Below are positions 1 through 5,253 of a stretch of DNA of 5,351 nucleotides, piece after piece. The translations under genes and the position numbers were made by a program. The number at the start of each line of letters is the position of its first letter. The stretch's first letter is position 1. A model generated the notes under the pieces. That model was given only the letters and a program-made list of their open reading frames with translations. It did no database searches and had not been told where the DNA came from. Origin of the DNA: Thermomicrobiales bacterium (GTDB lineage Bacteria > Chloroflexota > Chloroflexia > Thermomicrobiales > UBA6265); NCBI GenBank assembly GCA_020847015.1, contig JADLCW010000524.1, positions 1-5,351 on the forward strand, written 5' to 3'.

Positions 1-179
1 GGGCGCATGCCGGCCAGGGTTTTCAGCAAGGTGGATTTGCCCGCTCCATTCGGTCCCAGCAGGCTGACGGTTTCGGCCGGGTAGAAGACCAGATTGACGC
101 AATCCAGCGCCGGGCGGTCGCCGAAGTGGACGCTGAGATCGATCGCCTGAAGAATGGGCGGAGCGCCGCGCCCGCTCAC
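1..179 (-). CDS. znuC: Metal ABC transporter ATP-binding protein, N-terminal part (ZnuC-like), truncated by window edge
   Basis: This is the first 59 codons of an ABC transporter ATPase, which would power metal import from the cytoplasmic face of the membrane. The Walker A motif GPNGAGKST lies at residues 42-50, after the usual first beta strands (ILQAIDLSVHFGDRPAL) and the segment VSLLGPNG. The rest, including the Q-loop, signature motif and Walker B, lies beyond the left edge. The start is GTG at 179-177: its last two bases and the next A form the TGA stop of the binding-protein gene (GTGA overlap), and a GAGG ribosome-binding site lies 7 nt upstream inside that gene. The fold is certain. 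The zinc/manganese assignment comes from the adjacent binding protein and Fur-family regulator, not from the ATPase sequence itself. Confidence 0.88.
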   Translation of the reverse strand, partial: MSGRGAPPILQAIDLSVHFGDRPALDCVNLVFYPAETVSLLGPNGAGKSTLLKTLAGMR

Positions 180-1213
180 CGCAGCGCCTCGACGATGATG
201 ACGGTGTCGGTGCGCAACAACCCCTGATAGGTGTCGGCGCCGGAGCCGGGCGGGCCGAGATTGTCCGTGTAGAGATCGTCGACCACCCGAATGCCCGCTT
301 CGTCGGCCAGCGACTGGGCGAGGCGAGGGCTGGTGGTGTTCTCGCTGAAGATGACCGAGACGCCGGCGCGGGCGATCTCGTCCAGCAGAGCCGCCACTTC
401 GCGCGCCGATGGCTCGGCGGTCGTCTCCAGCCCGGGGATGATCGTGCCGACCAGCGTCAACCCGTAGCGGTCGGCGTAGTAGGCGATGGCGTCGTGGTTG
501 GTGACCAGCTTGCGCCGCGCCGGCGGGATCGTGTCGATGGCCCGGGCGATGGCGGCATCCAGATCGCGCAATTGCTGGGCGTAGGCGGCGGCGCGGGCGC
601 GGTAGGTCGGTTCGCCCGCCGGGTCGACGGCGAGGAGCCCAGCGGCGATGAACTCCACCGCGCCGATAGTGCGAATGGGGTCGAACCACCAGTGGGGGTC
701 GACCGCGCTGGAATCGTGTCCGTGTCCCTCGTCGGGCGGGCGGACGCGATCGGCTTCCTCCTCGGCCAGCGTGAGCGTGTGCACTCCGTCGGAGGCGACG
801 ATCGTGGGCAACCCCGGCCGCGCGTTTTGCAGCAATCGCTCGGCCCAGGCGTCCAGCCCCAACCCATGCTCGATCAACAGATCGGCGTCGGCGGCGGCGA
901 CGATGTCGGCCGGGGTCGGCTCGAACTCGTGGGGATCGGCGTTGGCGGGCAGCACCGAACGCGCCGCGATCCGCTCGCCGCCGATATTGGCGGCGATATC
1001 GGCCAAAATGCCGGTGGTGGCGACCACCCGCAGCGGCCCCGCGGCGCGCGGCTGGCCAACGGGCAACGAACCGGGCGTCGGCAGCGCGGCGAGCGCGGCG
1101 TCCGTCGTCGGCGTCGCTTGGCGGGCGGCGCGAACCGGACCGGGGCGCAGCGACGCGATAGCCAACGCGGCGGCAAGACGCCCCAGAGCGCGGCGCGAAA
1201 GCGGGCGGATCAT
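176..1213 (-). CDS. znuA: Zinc-type ABC transporter solute-binding protein (ZnuA/TroA/AztC family)
   Basis: Extracytoplasmic cluster A-I binding protein that would capture a transition metal and pass it to the membrane permease. Numbering is from ATG 1213 (345 aa). The family metal ligands are visible: H95 in ADPHEFEPTP, H174 in VDPHWWFDP, H240 in TNHDAIAYYADRYGL and D317 in LYTDNLG. SENTTSPRLA (from about S290) is another family signature. His rather than Glu at the third site favours zinc over manganese by analogy with TroA/ZnuA versus PsaA. A small acidic His loop (DEGHGHD, H164 and H166) precedes the second ligand, shorter than in many ZnuA proteins. The N-terminus has SRRALGR (residues 6-12), a hydrophobic run and a possible cleavage site after VRA (about residue 29), then an Ala/Pro-rich linker to about residue 59. 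There is no Cys anywhere, so no lipobox. An in-frame TTG at 1222 is an alternative start, with GGAG only 3 nt upstream; the same GGAG is 12 nt from the ATG, so the start is unsettled. Confidence 0.93.
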   Translation of the reverse strand: MIRPLSRRALGRLAAALAIASLRPGPVRAARQATPTTDAALAALPTPGSLPVGQPRAAGPLRVVATTGILADIAANIGGERIAARSVLPANADPHEFEPTPADIVAAADADLLIEHGLGLDAWAERLLQNARPGLPTIVASDGVHTLTLAEEEADRVRPPDEGHGHDSSAVDPHWWFDPIRTIGAVEFIAAGLLAVDPAGEPTYRARAAAYAQQLRDLDAAIARAIDTIPPARRKLVTNHDAIAYYADRYGLTLVGTIIPGLETTAEPSAREVAALLDEIARAGVSVIFSENTTSPRLAQSLADEAGIRVVDDLYTDNLGPPGSGADTYQGLLRTDTVIIVEALR

Positions 1214-1245
1214 CGAGACCAACGGCTCCGATCGTGGCGAACGCG

Positions 1246-1261
1246 GCGTCGCGATCGACGC
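1246..1261. other. Short inverted repeat in the zur-znuA gap
   Basis: GCGTCG (1246-1251), a 4-nt loop CGAT, and CGACGC (1256-1261) form a perfect 6-bp stem in the 65-bp gap between the regulator stop and the binding-protein start. There is no T-run after it on the minus strand, so it is not a standard intrinsic terminator. It could be a weak mRNA hairpin that sets the relative expression of the two genes. Such stems also arise readily by chance at this G+C content. Confidence 0.3.
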
Positions 1262-1278
1262 GCCGCAGAGCCTACCAG

Positions 1279-1797
1279 TTACTGAGACAGTGTGTCAATT
1301 CCGGCCGCGGCTGCGCCCGGCTCATGCCCCGCGTGCTGGCACCCCGGGCATATCCCGAACACCTCCAGCAGGTGACCGTCGATGCGGAACCGGGTGTCGC
1401 GACTGAGATCGCGCACCAGATCGGCGACCGGGCAGGCCGAGAAGGCGACGGTGGAGCCGCAATCCGAACAGACGAGATGATGCCGGTGACCGGGTTCCCC
1501 GGAGATGTAGGCGGGGCGCCCGTCGGAGCGGAGCACGCGCTTCAGCACGTCCACCGAGGCCAGCAATTCGAGCGTGCGATACACCGTGGCGCGTCCGATG
1601 TCGGGGTCGCGCGCATGCACCGCGGCGACCATCTGCTCGGCGGTGAAGGGGCGATGCTGCTTCAGCACGGCGGCCACCACGACGCGGCGGGGACCGGTGA
1701 CGCGGTAGCCGTGGCGGGTCAGCAGGGCGGCGACATCGGCGGCGGCGGGTTGGGTGACCGATGGGTTGACAGGAGAGGAAGCGGCGCGTTCGCTCAT
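1279..1797 (-). CDS. zur: Fur-family metal-dependent transcriptional regulator, probable Zur
   Basis: A 172-aa cytoplasmic repressor of the Fur/Zur/PerR superfamily. The winged-helix DNA-binding domain covers about residues 20-95, with recognition-helix sequence GRATVYRTLELL at 68-79. The dimerisation domain follows, with the His-rich metal site GHRHHLVCSDCG (about 103-114) and two CxxC pairs, C110/C113 and C150/C153, which form the structural zinc site in many family members. Zur, Fur and PerR cannot be separated on these residues alone. The zinc assignment rests on the neighbouring gene for a binding protein with a third His ligand, read in the same direction 65 bp downstream. The ATG at 1797 is preferred over the in-frame ATG at 1803. 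Neither has a Shine-Dalgarno site, and a TACGCT -10-like element ending at 1807 would place the transcript start almost on 1797. The open frame continues upstream to 2214, but that part lies across the divergent gene and is not family sequence. Confidence 0.93.
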   Translation of the reverse strand: MSERAASSPVNPSVTQPAAADVAALLTRHGYRVTGPRRVVVAAVLKQHRPFTAEQMVAAVHARDPDIGRATVYRTLELLASVDVLKRVLRSDGRPAYISGEPGHRHHLVCSDCGSTVAFSACPVADLVRDLSRDTRFRIDGHLLEVFGICPGCQHAGHEPGAAAAGIDTLSQ

Positions 1798-1806
1798 GAC
1801 CATTGA

Positions 1807-1812
1807 AGCGTA
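1807..1812 (-). promoter_or_regulatory. Candidate -10 element for the regulator gene, possibly leaderless
   Basis: Reading the minus strand, TACGCT fits the TANNNT pattern and ends about 10 nt before the ATG at 1797. Transcription would begin within a few bases of that ATG, which agrees with the absence of any Shine-Dalgarno sequence. No recognisable -35 hexamer lies 16-18 bp upstream. This is a weak match, listed because it bears on start choice. Confidence 0.25.
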
Positions 1813-1824
1813 GCACGACTCGCG

Positions 1825-1838
1825 CATCCGGTTGGATG
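1825..1838. promoter_or_regulatory. 14-bp inverted repeat between divergent genes, candidate operator
   Basis: CATCC, spacer GGTT, GGATG: a perfect 5-bp dyad in the short region between the Fur-family gene and the DUF2207 gene. It lies just upstream of the candidate -10 of the regulator gene, where a repressor could block transcription. It does not look like the A+T-rich Zur or Fur boxes known from other bacteria, so autoregulation through this site is only a guess. Confidence 0.25.
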
Positions 1839-1862
1839 TGGAGCGCGGTTGCCGACCTGCCG

Positions 1863-1868
1863 TATGCT
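1863..1868 (+). promoter_or_regulatory. Candidate -10 element for the DUF2207 gene
   Basis: TATGCT matches 4 of 6 bases of TATAAT and lies 20 bp before the ATG at 1889, giving a short leader that would still include the AGGAGG site. No convincing -35 is found at normal spacing (TTGGAT at 1832 is too far upstream), so the call is tentative. Confidence 0.25.
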
Positions 1869-1877
1869 CGCCCGCAC

Positions 1878-1883
1878 AGGAGG
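1878..1883 (+). promoter_or_regulatory. Ribosome-binding site that fixes the DUF2207 start
   Basis: A perfect AGGAGG lies 5 nt before ATG 1889. The open frame extends upstream to a TTG at 1832, but that codon has no comparable site and the extra residues are not hydrophobic or family-like. The ATG at 1889 is therefore the start. Confidence 0.8.
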
Positions 1884-1888
1884 CGCGT

Positions 1889-4003
1889 ATGGCGATGTCG
1901 CGGACGGACACGACAATGAGCGATGGTCCCGGAACCGACTGGCTCGCGCTGCTGCGCATCCTGCTGCTCATCGGGTTGGCGACGCTGCTGGCTCCGTTGG
2001 GGTTTCCCGGGCAGAGCGCGCAGGCGCAGCAGCGCTCGGTGGCGTGGGCGCGCTTCGACGTCACGCTGGATCTGCGGCCGGACGCCACCTTCCACATCGT
2101 GGAGCGGCAGGAAGTCGATTTCAGCGGCGGTCCCTTTCGCCACGGGTTCCGTGATATCGATCTCGGCCGCATCGAGCAGATTTCCAACATCACCGTCAGC
2201 GAGGTGACGCCCAACGGGAACGTCGCCTACACGCGCGTGCCGCAGCAGCGATTCGACCAGAACGATCCCAACACCTACGCCTATTCGATCCGCAACGCGA
2301 ATCTCCACATTGACTGGGCCTTCCCGGCGACGACGAGCCGGACGCGCACGTTCCTGGTGGCATACGACGTGGCCGGGGCGCTGCGCGTTTATCTGGACCA
2401 GACGCCGCCCTACGAACAGATCTCGTGGATCGCGGTCGGCTCCGATCTGACCGCTGTCGCTCCGGTGCGCGAGGCGACGATGACGATCCGGCTGCCGGAG
2501 GCGGTCGATCCGGCGAATACCGAAATCAGCCCGGGGACCGACCCCGCGCAGCACACCACCGACGGCCAGATCTGGCACTGGTCGGCGCAGAATCTGAGGC
2601 AAGGCGAGGAATTCACGGTCGGGTTGCGCTTCCCGCCGATCGTCGCGGCCAGTCCGCCAGCATGGCAAACCGCCAGCGACCAGCAGGAGGCGGCCGATGT
2701 CGGACGCGCCGAGCGCTCGGCGGTGTTGGACGCCATTTTGGGTGGTTCCGCCATCCTGATGGCGATCGCCGGCAGCCTGGGCATCTTCGCGCTCTGGTAT
2801 ACGCGGGGCCGCGATCCGCAGGTCGGGCTGGTGGCCGACTTTACGCCGACGCCGCCCGGCGATCTGCCGCCGGGCGTGGTTGGGGCGCTGGTGGACGAGC
2901 GCGTCGACCAGCGGGACATCATCGCCTCCCTCATCGATCTGGGGCGGCGCGGCATCGTCACCATCGAGCAGAAGGGCGCGCACGATTTCACATTGACGCT
3001 GCACCAGGCTGGCGCGCCGGTGGCTCCGTTCGAGCAGCAGTTGCTGCGGGCGCTCTTCGGCGGCCAACTCAAGAATGGCGAATCGACCACGATGAGCAAG
3101 GTGAAGGATCGCTTCGATCTGGCGCTGCCGGGCATCACCAAAAGCATCTATCAGGAGCTGGTCGATCGGGGCTACTTCACGCGCTCTCCCGAGGAAAGCC
3201 GGCGGCGCTGGCAGTTGCTCGGCGCGGTGGTGGCATTCCTGGCGATCGGAGCCGGCTGCGTCGCCATCGGCGCGCTGTCCGACGTGGCGCCGCTGGTGTG
3301 GGCGCCGCTGGCGGTGCTGGCGGCGCTGGGTGGAGCGCTCTTCCTGCTGGGCAATGCGATGCCGCGCAAGACGGCGGCCGGAGCGGAGGCGGCCGCCAAG
3401 TGGCGCGCGTTTCGCCGGTATCTGGAAGACATCGAGCGCTACGAGAATCTGAATGAGGCGCAGGCCATCTTCGGGCGCTATTTGCCGTTCGCAGTCGCCT
3501 TCGGGCTGGAGCGCTCGTGGGTGAAGAAATTCGCGGCGGTGCAGACGCCGGCGCCGCCGTGGTTTGGCGGGATGGGCATGCCGGGACCGGTGATCCTCGT
3601 CGATGGCGGCCGCCCGTATCAGGGATACCCTTCCGGGGGAGGAGGCGGGACCTTGATGGGGGCGCCGGGAATCCCCGGGGCCGGCGGGGCGCCGGGCGGC
3701 GGCGTCGACAACGTGCCAGTCAGCGGTTGGGGCGAGGGGGGCGGCTTGCAGGGAGCCAGCGACTGGGCCGGCGGCTCGTTGCAGGGAGCCAGCAGCGGTC
3801 TGTTTGAGTTGTTCAACACCGCCGGCAGCATCTTCGAGTCCCCGAGCAGCAGCGGCAGCGGCGGCAGCCACGGCGGCGGTCACGGGGGCGGGGGGTTCGG
3901 CGGGTTCAGCGGCGGCGGCGGGTTCAGCGGCGGCGGCGGGTTCGGGGGCGGCGGGGGCGGGTTTAGCGGCGGCTCCGGCGGCGGCGGCGGCGGGTTCAAC
4001 TAG
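1889..4003 (+). CDS. DUF2207 family membrane protein with Gly-rich C-terminal tail
   Basis: A 704-aa membrane protein of unknown function. A signal peptide or membrane anchor lies at about 18-37, with a possible AQA cleavage site near 45-47. A beta-rich extracytoplasmic domain (about 48-255) starts WARFDVTLDLRPDATFHIVE. A transmembrane helix at about 281-303 is followed by YTRGRDPQ (304-311), the hallmark of DUF2207. The next region, LVADFTPTPPGDLPPGVVGALVDERVDQRDIIASLIDLGRRGI, is split here as LVADFTPTPPGDLPPG (314-329) and VVGALVDERVDQRDII (330-345), both family-typical. Two more helices at about 442-463 and 467-489 form a hairpin, then comes the conserved end FGLERSWVKKF (538-548). From about 557 the chain becomes Gly/Pro-rich, and 660-704 is almost all Gly with Phe, Ser and His. 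This Gly-rich ending is common in the family. The positive residues after the first internal helix suggest that 304-441 and the tail are cytoplasmic. The gene is alone on its strand, divergent from the Fur-family gene and convergent with DUF488; no functional link is evident. Confidence 0.9.
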   Translation: MAMSRTDTTMSDGPGTDWLALLRILLLIGLATLLAPLGFPGQSAQAQQRSVAWARFDVTLDLRPDATFHIVERQEVDFSGGPFRHGFRDIDLGRIEQISNITVSEVTPNGNVAYTRVPQQRFDQNDPNTYAYSIRNANLHIDWAFPATTSRTRTFLVAYDVAGALRVYLDQTPPYEQISWIAVGSDLTAVAPVREATMTIRLPEAVDPANTEISPGTDPAQHTTDGQIWHWSAQNLRQGEEFTVGLRFPPIVAASPPAWQTASDQQEAADVGRAERSAVLDAILGGSAILMAIAGSLGIFALWYTRGRDPQVGLVADFTPTPPGDLPPGVVGALVDERVDQRDIIASLIDLGRRGIVTIEQKGAHDFTLTLHQAGAPVAPFEQQLLRALFGGQLKNGESTTMSKVKDRFDLALPGITKSIYQELVDRGYFTRSPEESRRRWQLLGAVVAFLAIGAGCVAIGALSDVAPLVWAPLAVLAALGGALFLLGNAMPRKTAAGAEAAAKWRAFRRYLEDIERYENLNEAQAIFGRYLPFAVAFGLERSWVKKFAAVQTPAPPWFGGMGMPGPVILVDGGRPYQGYPSGGGGGTLMGAPGIPGAGGAPGGGVDNVPVSGWGEGGGLQGASDWAGGSLQGASSGLFELFNTAGSIFESPSSSGSGGSHGGGHGGGGFGGFSGGGGFSGGGGFGGGGGGFSGGSGGGGGGFN
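3746..3793 (+). repeat. Direct repeat encoding LQGAS within the DUF2207 tail
   Basis: The 15-bp sequence ttgcagggagccagc occurs exactly at 3746-3760 and 3779-3793, a 33-bp period. It encodes LQGAS at residues 620-624 and 631-635, each preceded by a Gly-rich patch. Identity at silent positions suggests a fairly recent internal duplication of an 11-residue unit. Confidence 0.75.
3902..3955 (+). repeat. 18-bp tandem repeat encoding GFSGGG
   Basis: Two identical 18-bp units (GGG TTC AGC GGC GGC GGC) at 3902-3919 and 3920-3937 are followed by a diverged third at 3938-3955 (GFGGGG). The array lies in frame in the Gly-rich tail, so changes in copy number would alter tail length without breaking the frame. 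It is also a likely site for polymerase slippage and assembly error. Confidence 0.75.
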
Positions 4004-4043
4004 CAATCCGCCGGGCCGGGGAGGAACGCGGCAGGCGCGTGGT
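4004..4043. other. Convergent gap with no visible terminator
   Basis: The 40 bp between the stop codons of the DUF2207 and DUF488 genes are G+C-rich with no strong stem followed by a T-run on either strand. Termination here would have to be Rho-dependent or use a weak GC hairpin. Confidence 0.5.
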
Positions 4044-4652
4044 TTATGTCGTGTCGGATGCCGCCGGGTCCTCGTAGGGCGGATAGGTGATGTGCTCGCC
4101 ATCGACGTGGGCGAAGGGCGTCAGCGTATGCGCCGGGGCTCGGGTCGGTCCCTGGATGTCGTGGGGAACGACACCGCGAACCAGCAGCGCGTCGGCGATC
4201 AGCGAGCGGTGACACCGCCACGGCACCGCCTCGGCGCACATCAGCGCGACCGGGCCGGCCTCGGTCAACCCGCGCAGTTCCGCCAACCCCTCAGCGAAGT
4301 CGTCGCCGAGCATATGGTCGGCATAGGCGCGGAAACTGGTGTTGCGCCACCCCCCATTGGGGGACGCTTCCCCTAATCCACGTCGCAGACCGCCCAGCTT
4401 CGGCAGACGAGCATAGGCGATGCCGGCCGCCGGCAGATCGTGGGCCAGCGTTTCGATATTGAACTGTGGGTTGCGGCGGGAGCGCGGCATCGTGCGCACA
4501 TCCACGAGCGTGACCACGCCGTGGCGATGCAGCAGATCGATCAGCTCCGCTTGCGGTCGCGTCGAGTGGCCAATGGTGTAGACGACAGCGTTCTCCCAGC
4601 CCGGCGCCGGGCTGGAAGGGAGCGTCTCGGGTTCGTCGCGGGATGCTGTCAT
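4044..4652 (-). CDS. DUF488 family protein
   Basis: A 202-aa protein of the DUF488 family, whose biochemical role is not established. Family motifs are clear: YTIGHSTR at 25-32, the basic stretch DVRTMPRSRRNPQFN at 51-65, YARLPKLGGLR at 80-90, and the C-terminal Cys motif LMCAEAVPWRCHRSLIADAL at 137-156, with C139, E141, C147 and H148. The family length is met, with no truncation. The N-terminal 20 residues look disordered and poorly conserved. The start ATG at 4652 is set by AAGGAGG 5 nt upstream; the open frame continues to 5324, but the upstream part is not protein-like. The gene converges on the DUF2207 gene with 40 bp between stops, and nothing in the window suggests a pathway partner. 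Confidence 0.92.
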   Translation of the reverse strand: MTASRDEPETLPSSPAPGWENAVVYTIGHSTRPQAELIDLLHRHGVVTLVDVRTMPRSRRNPQFNIETLAHDLPAAGIAYARLPKLGGLRRGLGEASPNGGWRNTSFRAYADHMLGDDFAEGLAELRGLTEAGPVALMCAEAVPWRCHRSLIADALLVRGVVPHDIQGPTRAPAHTLTPFAHVDGEHITYPPYEDPAASDTT

Positions 4653-4657
4653 CGGCG

Positions 4658-4664
4658 CCTCCTT
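4658..4664 (-). promoter_or_regulatory. Ribosome-binding site that fixes the DUF488 start
   Basis: On the minus strand AAGGAGG lies 5 nt before ATG 4652. It separates the real gene from the much longer open frame that runs on upstream. Confidence 0.8.
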
Positions 4665-4699
4665 CGTGTGCCCGCCGCCCGGCGCGATACGCAGTCCAA

Positions 4700-4705
4700 A
4701 TACTA
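4700..4705 (-). promoter_or_regulatory. Candidate -10 element for the DUF488 gene
   Basis: On the minus strand TAGTAT (TANNNT pattern, 4 of 6 matches to TATAAT) lies 47 bp before the start codon, in one of the few A/T-rich patches here. No matching -35 is seen. Confidence 0.22.
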
Positions 4706-4836
4706 TCGGAGCCTGATTCGGCAGGGCGGCGACCGCGTCGACGGATCCAAGGCGGCATGTGCAAACCGCGATCCGCGACAACTGCTTACGTGACGACAGG
4801 CTACACACCACGGACTCGCTTATTCGCCGGATCGCG

Positions 4837-4929
4837 TCAAAATTCGTACTCCGGGCGCCATTCATGCGTCTCCAACAGCATTCCGTGCCGGCGGGCCGCG
4901 TAGCCCGACGCCGCGAAATGTGGGGAGAT
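4837..4929 (-). pseudogene. Possible remnant of a gene C-terminus (30 open codons)
   Basis: Between two TGA stops the minus strand encodes 30 residues, including HFAASGYAARRHG and MLLETHEWRPEYEF, ending in TGA at 4839-4837. About four fifths of the third positions are G or C, and the composition (aromatic, acidic and aliphatic residues) is more protein-like than the Arg/Pro/Gly-rich frames around it. There is no start codon before an internal Met at residue 17. No family is recognised. It may be the tail of a decayed or frameshifted gene, or chance. The same strand one frame over, immediately upstream, reads TEHRTRAALLAFMN, which could be a frameshifted continuation. Confidence 0.22.
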
Positions 4930-5104
4930 TCATGAACGCCAACAGGGCAGCTCGGGTGCGATGTTCGGTGGCCGCCCCGCTGCTCGCCGACCATTCCCGC
5001 CGCCAACCCGGTCGCCTGCGACACCACGCGTTTTCCCGCCGGGCGGTGCATGGCCCGAGTTCCCGCGGGGTGGAGCGACGATCGCATGCGCCGCCGCATC
5101 CTGA

Positions 5105-5115
5105 GTTGCCGCAAC
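5105..5115. repeat. 11-bp palindrome GTTGC-C-GCAAC
   Basis: Perfect 5-bp arms around a single central C. It overlaps the left arm of the larger dyad at 5112-5133, so the two could form alternative pairings. Confidence 0.4.
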
Positions 5116-5133
5116 CCGTCAGGTGACCGGTTG
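5112..5133. promoter_or_regulatory. 22-bp imperfect palindrome, candidate operator
   Basis: The left half begins CAACCCGTCA and the right half ends TGACCGGTTG, around a central GG. Nine of ten base pairs match, with one C-C mismatch at the sixth pair. It lies about 120 bp upstream of the gene starting at 5254. Its size and symmetry suit a dimeric regulator, but no regulator gene in the window is linked to it. Confidence 0.35.
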
Positions 5134-5161
5134 TTGCGGTCTTGCTGCGGCGCGCTCGAGA

Positions 5162-5174
5162 TTGCGCCGCGCAA
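5162..5174. promoter_or_regulatory. 13-bp palindrome TTGCGC-C-GCGCAA, candidate operator
   Basis: Perfect 6-bp arms around one central base, 80 bp upstream of the start codon at 5254. TTGCGC/GCGCAA half-sites resemble operators of some LacI/GalR-family regulators. That resemblance is from general knowledge and is not proof. Confidence 0.35.
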
Positions 5175-5208
5175 ATCGGTCGGGTCTGGAGCTAAGGAGC
5201 CGCCCGGC

Positions 5209-5242
5209 AGATCTCGCATGAATGAAGATCTCGCATACATGA
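5209..5242 (+). repeat. Two tandem 17-bp repeats abutting the ribosome-binding site
   Basis: Copy 1 (5209-5225) is AGATCTCGCATGAATGA and copy 2 (5226-5242) is AGATCTCGCATACATGA; they differ only at two adjacent positions. The last A of copy 2 is the first A of AGGAGG. The repeat lies in the presumed leader of the gene at 5254, so it could be a binding site for a protein or RNA that affects translation, or a recent duplication. Confidence 0.7.
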
Positions 5243-5247
5243 GGAGG
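5242..5247 (+). promoter_or_regulatory. Ribosome-binding site of the last gene
   Basis: A perfect AGGAGG lies 6 nt before ATG 5254. In-frame ATGs also exist upstream at 5218 and 5239, but neither has a properly spaced site, so 5254 is the preferred start. Confidence 0.75.
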
Positions 5248-5253
5248 TTCAGG

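Larger units (their letters stand above)
4706..5208. other. Long intergenic region without a convincing gene
   Basis: Open frames here on both strands are Arg-, Pro- and Ser-rich with no recognisable domain and look like by-products of high G+C. No tRNA-like cloverleaf, CRISPR repeat or transposase trace was seen. Apart from the possible remnant at 4837-4929 and the inverted repeats at 5105-5174, nothing is assigned. Confidence 0.5.

Noticed and set aside
494..1406. Plus-strand open frames opposite the zinc-binding protein gene
   Set aside because: Arg/Gly/Ser-rich translations with no motif, whereas the minus strand carries all four metal ligands of a known family.
1849..1868. TTGCCG plus TATGCT as a -35/-10 pair
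   Set aside because: The spacing is only 8 bp, far short of the usual 16-18 bp.
1322..4102. A 926-codon open frame on the minus strand opposite the DUF2207 and regulator genes
   Set aside because: It is rich in Arg, Ala, Pro and His with no domain, and runs antisense to a gene with clear family motifs and a perfect ribosome-binding site. Long antisense frames are expected where codon third positions are almost all G or C.
4886..4913. GC-rich stem around GGGC/GCCC as a terminator or RNA element
   Set aside because: The stem is interrupted, has no T-run, and lies in the possible coding remnant. Such stems are common at this base composition.
4932..5126. Small plus-strand frame of 64 codons preceded by GGGGAG
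   Set aside because: The spacing is only 4 nt, and the translation is dominated by Arg, Pro and His with no hydrophobic or domain pattern. It overlaps the candidate dyads.
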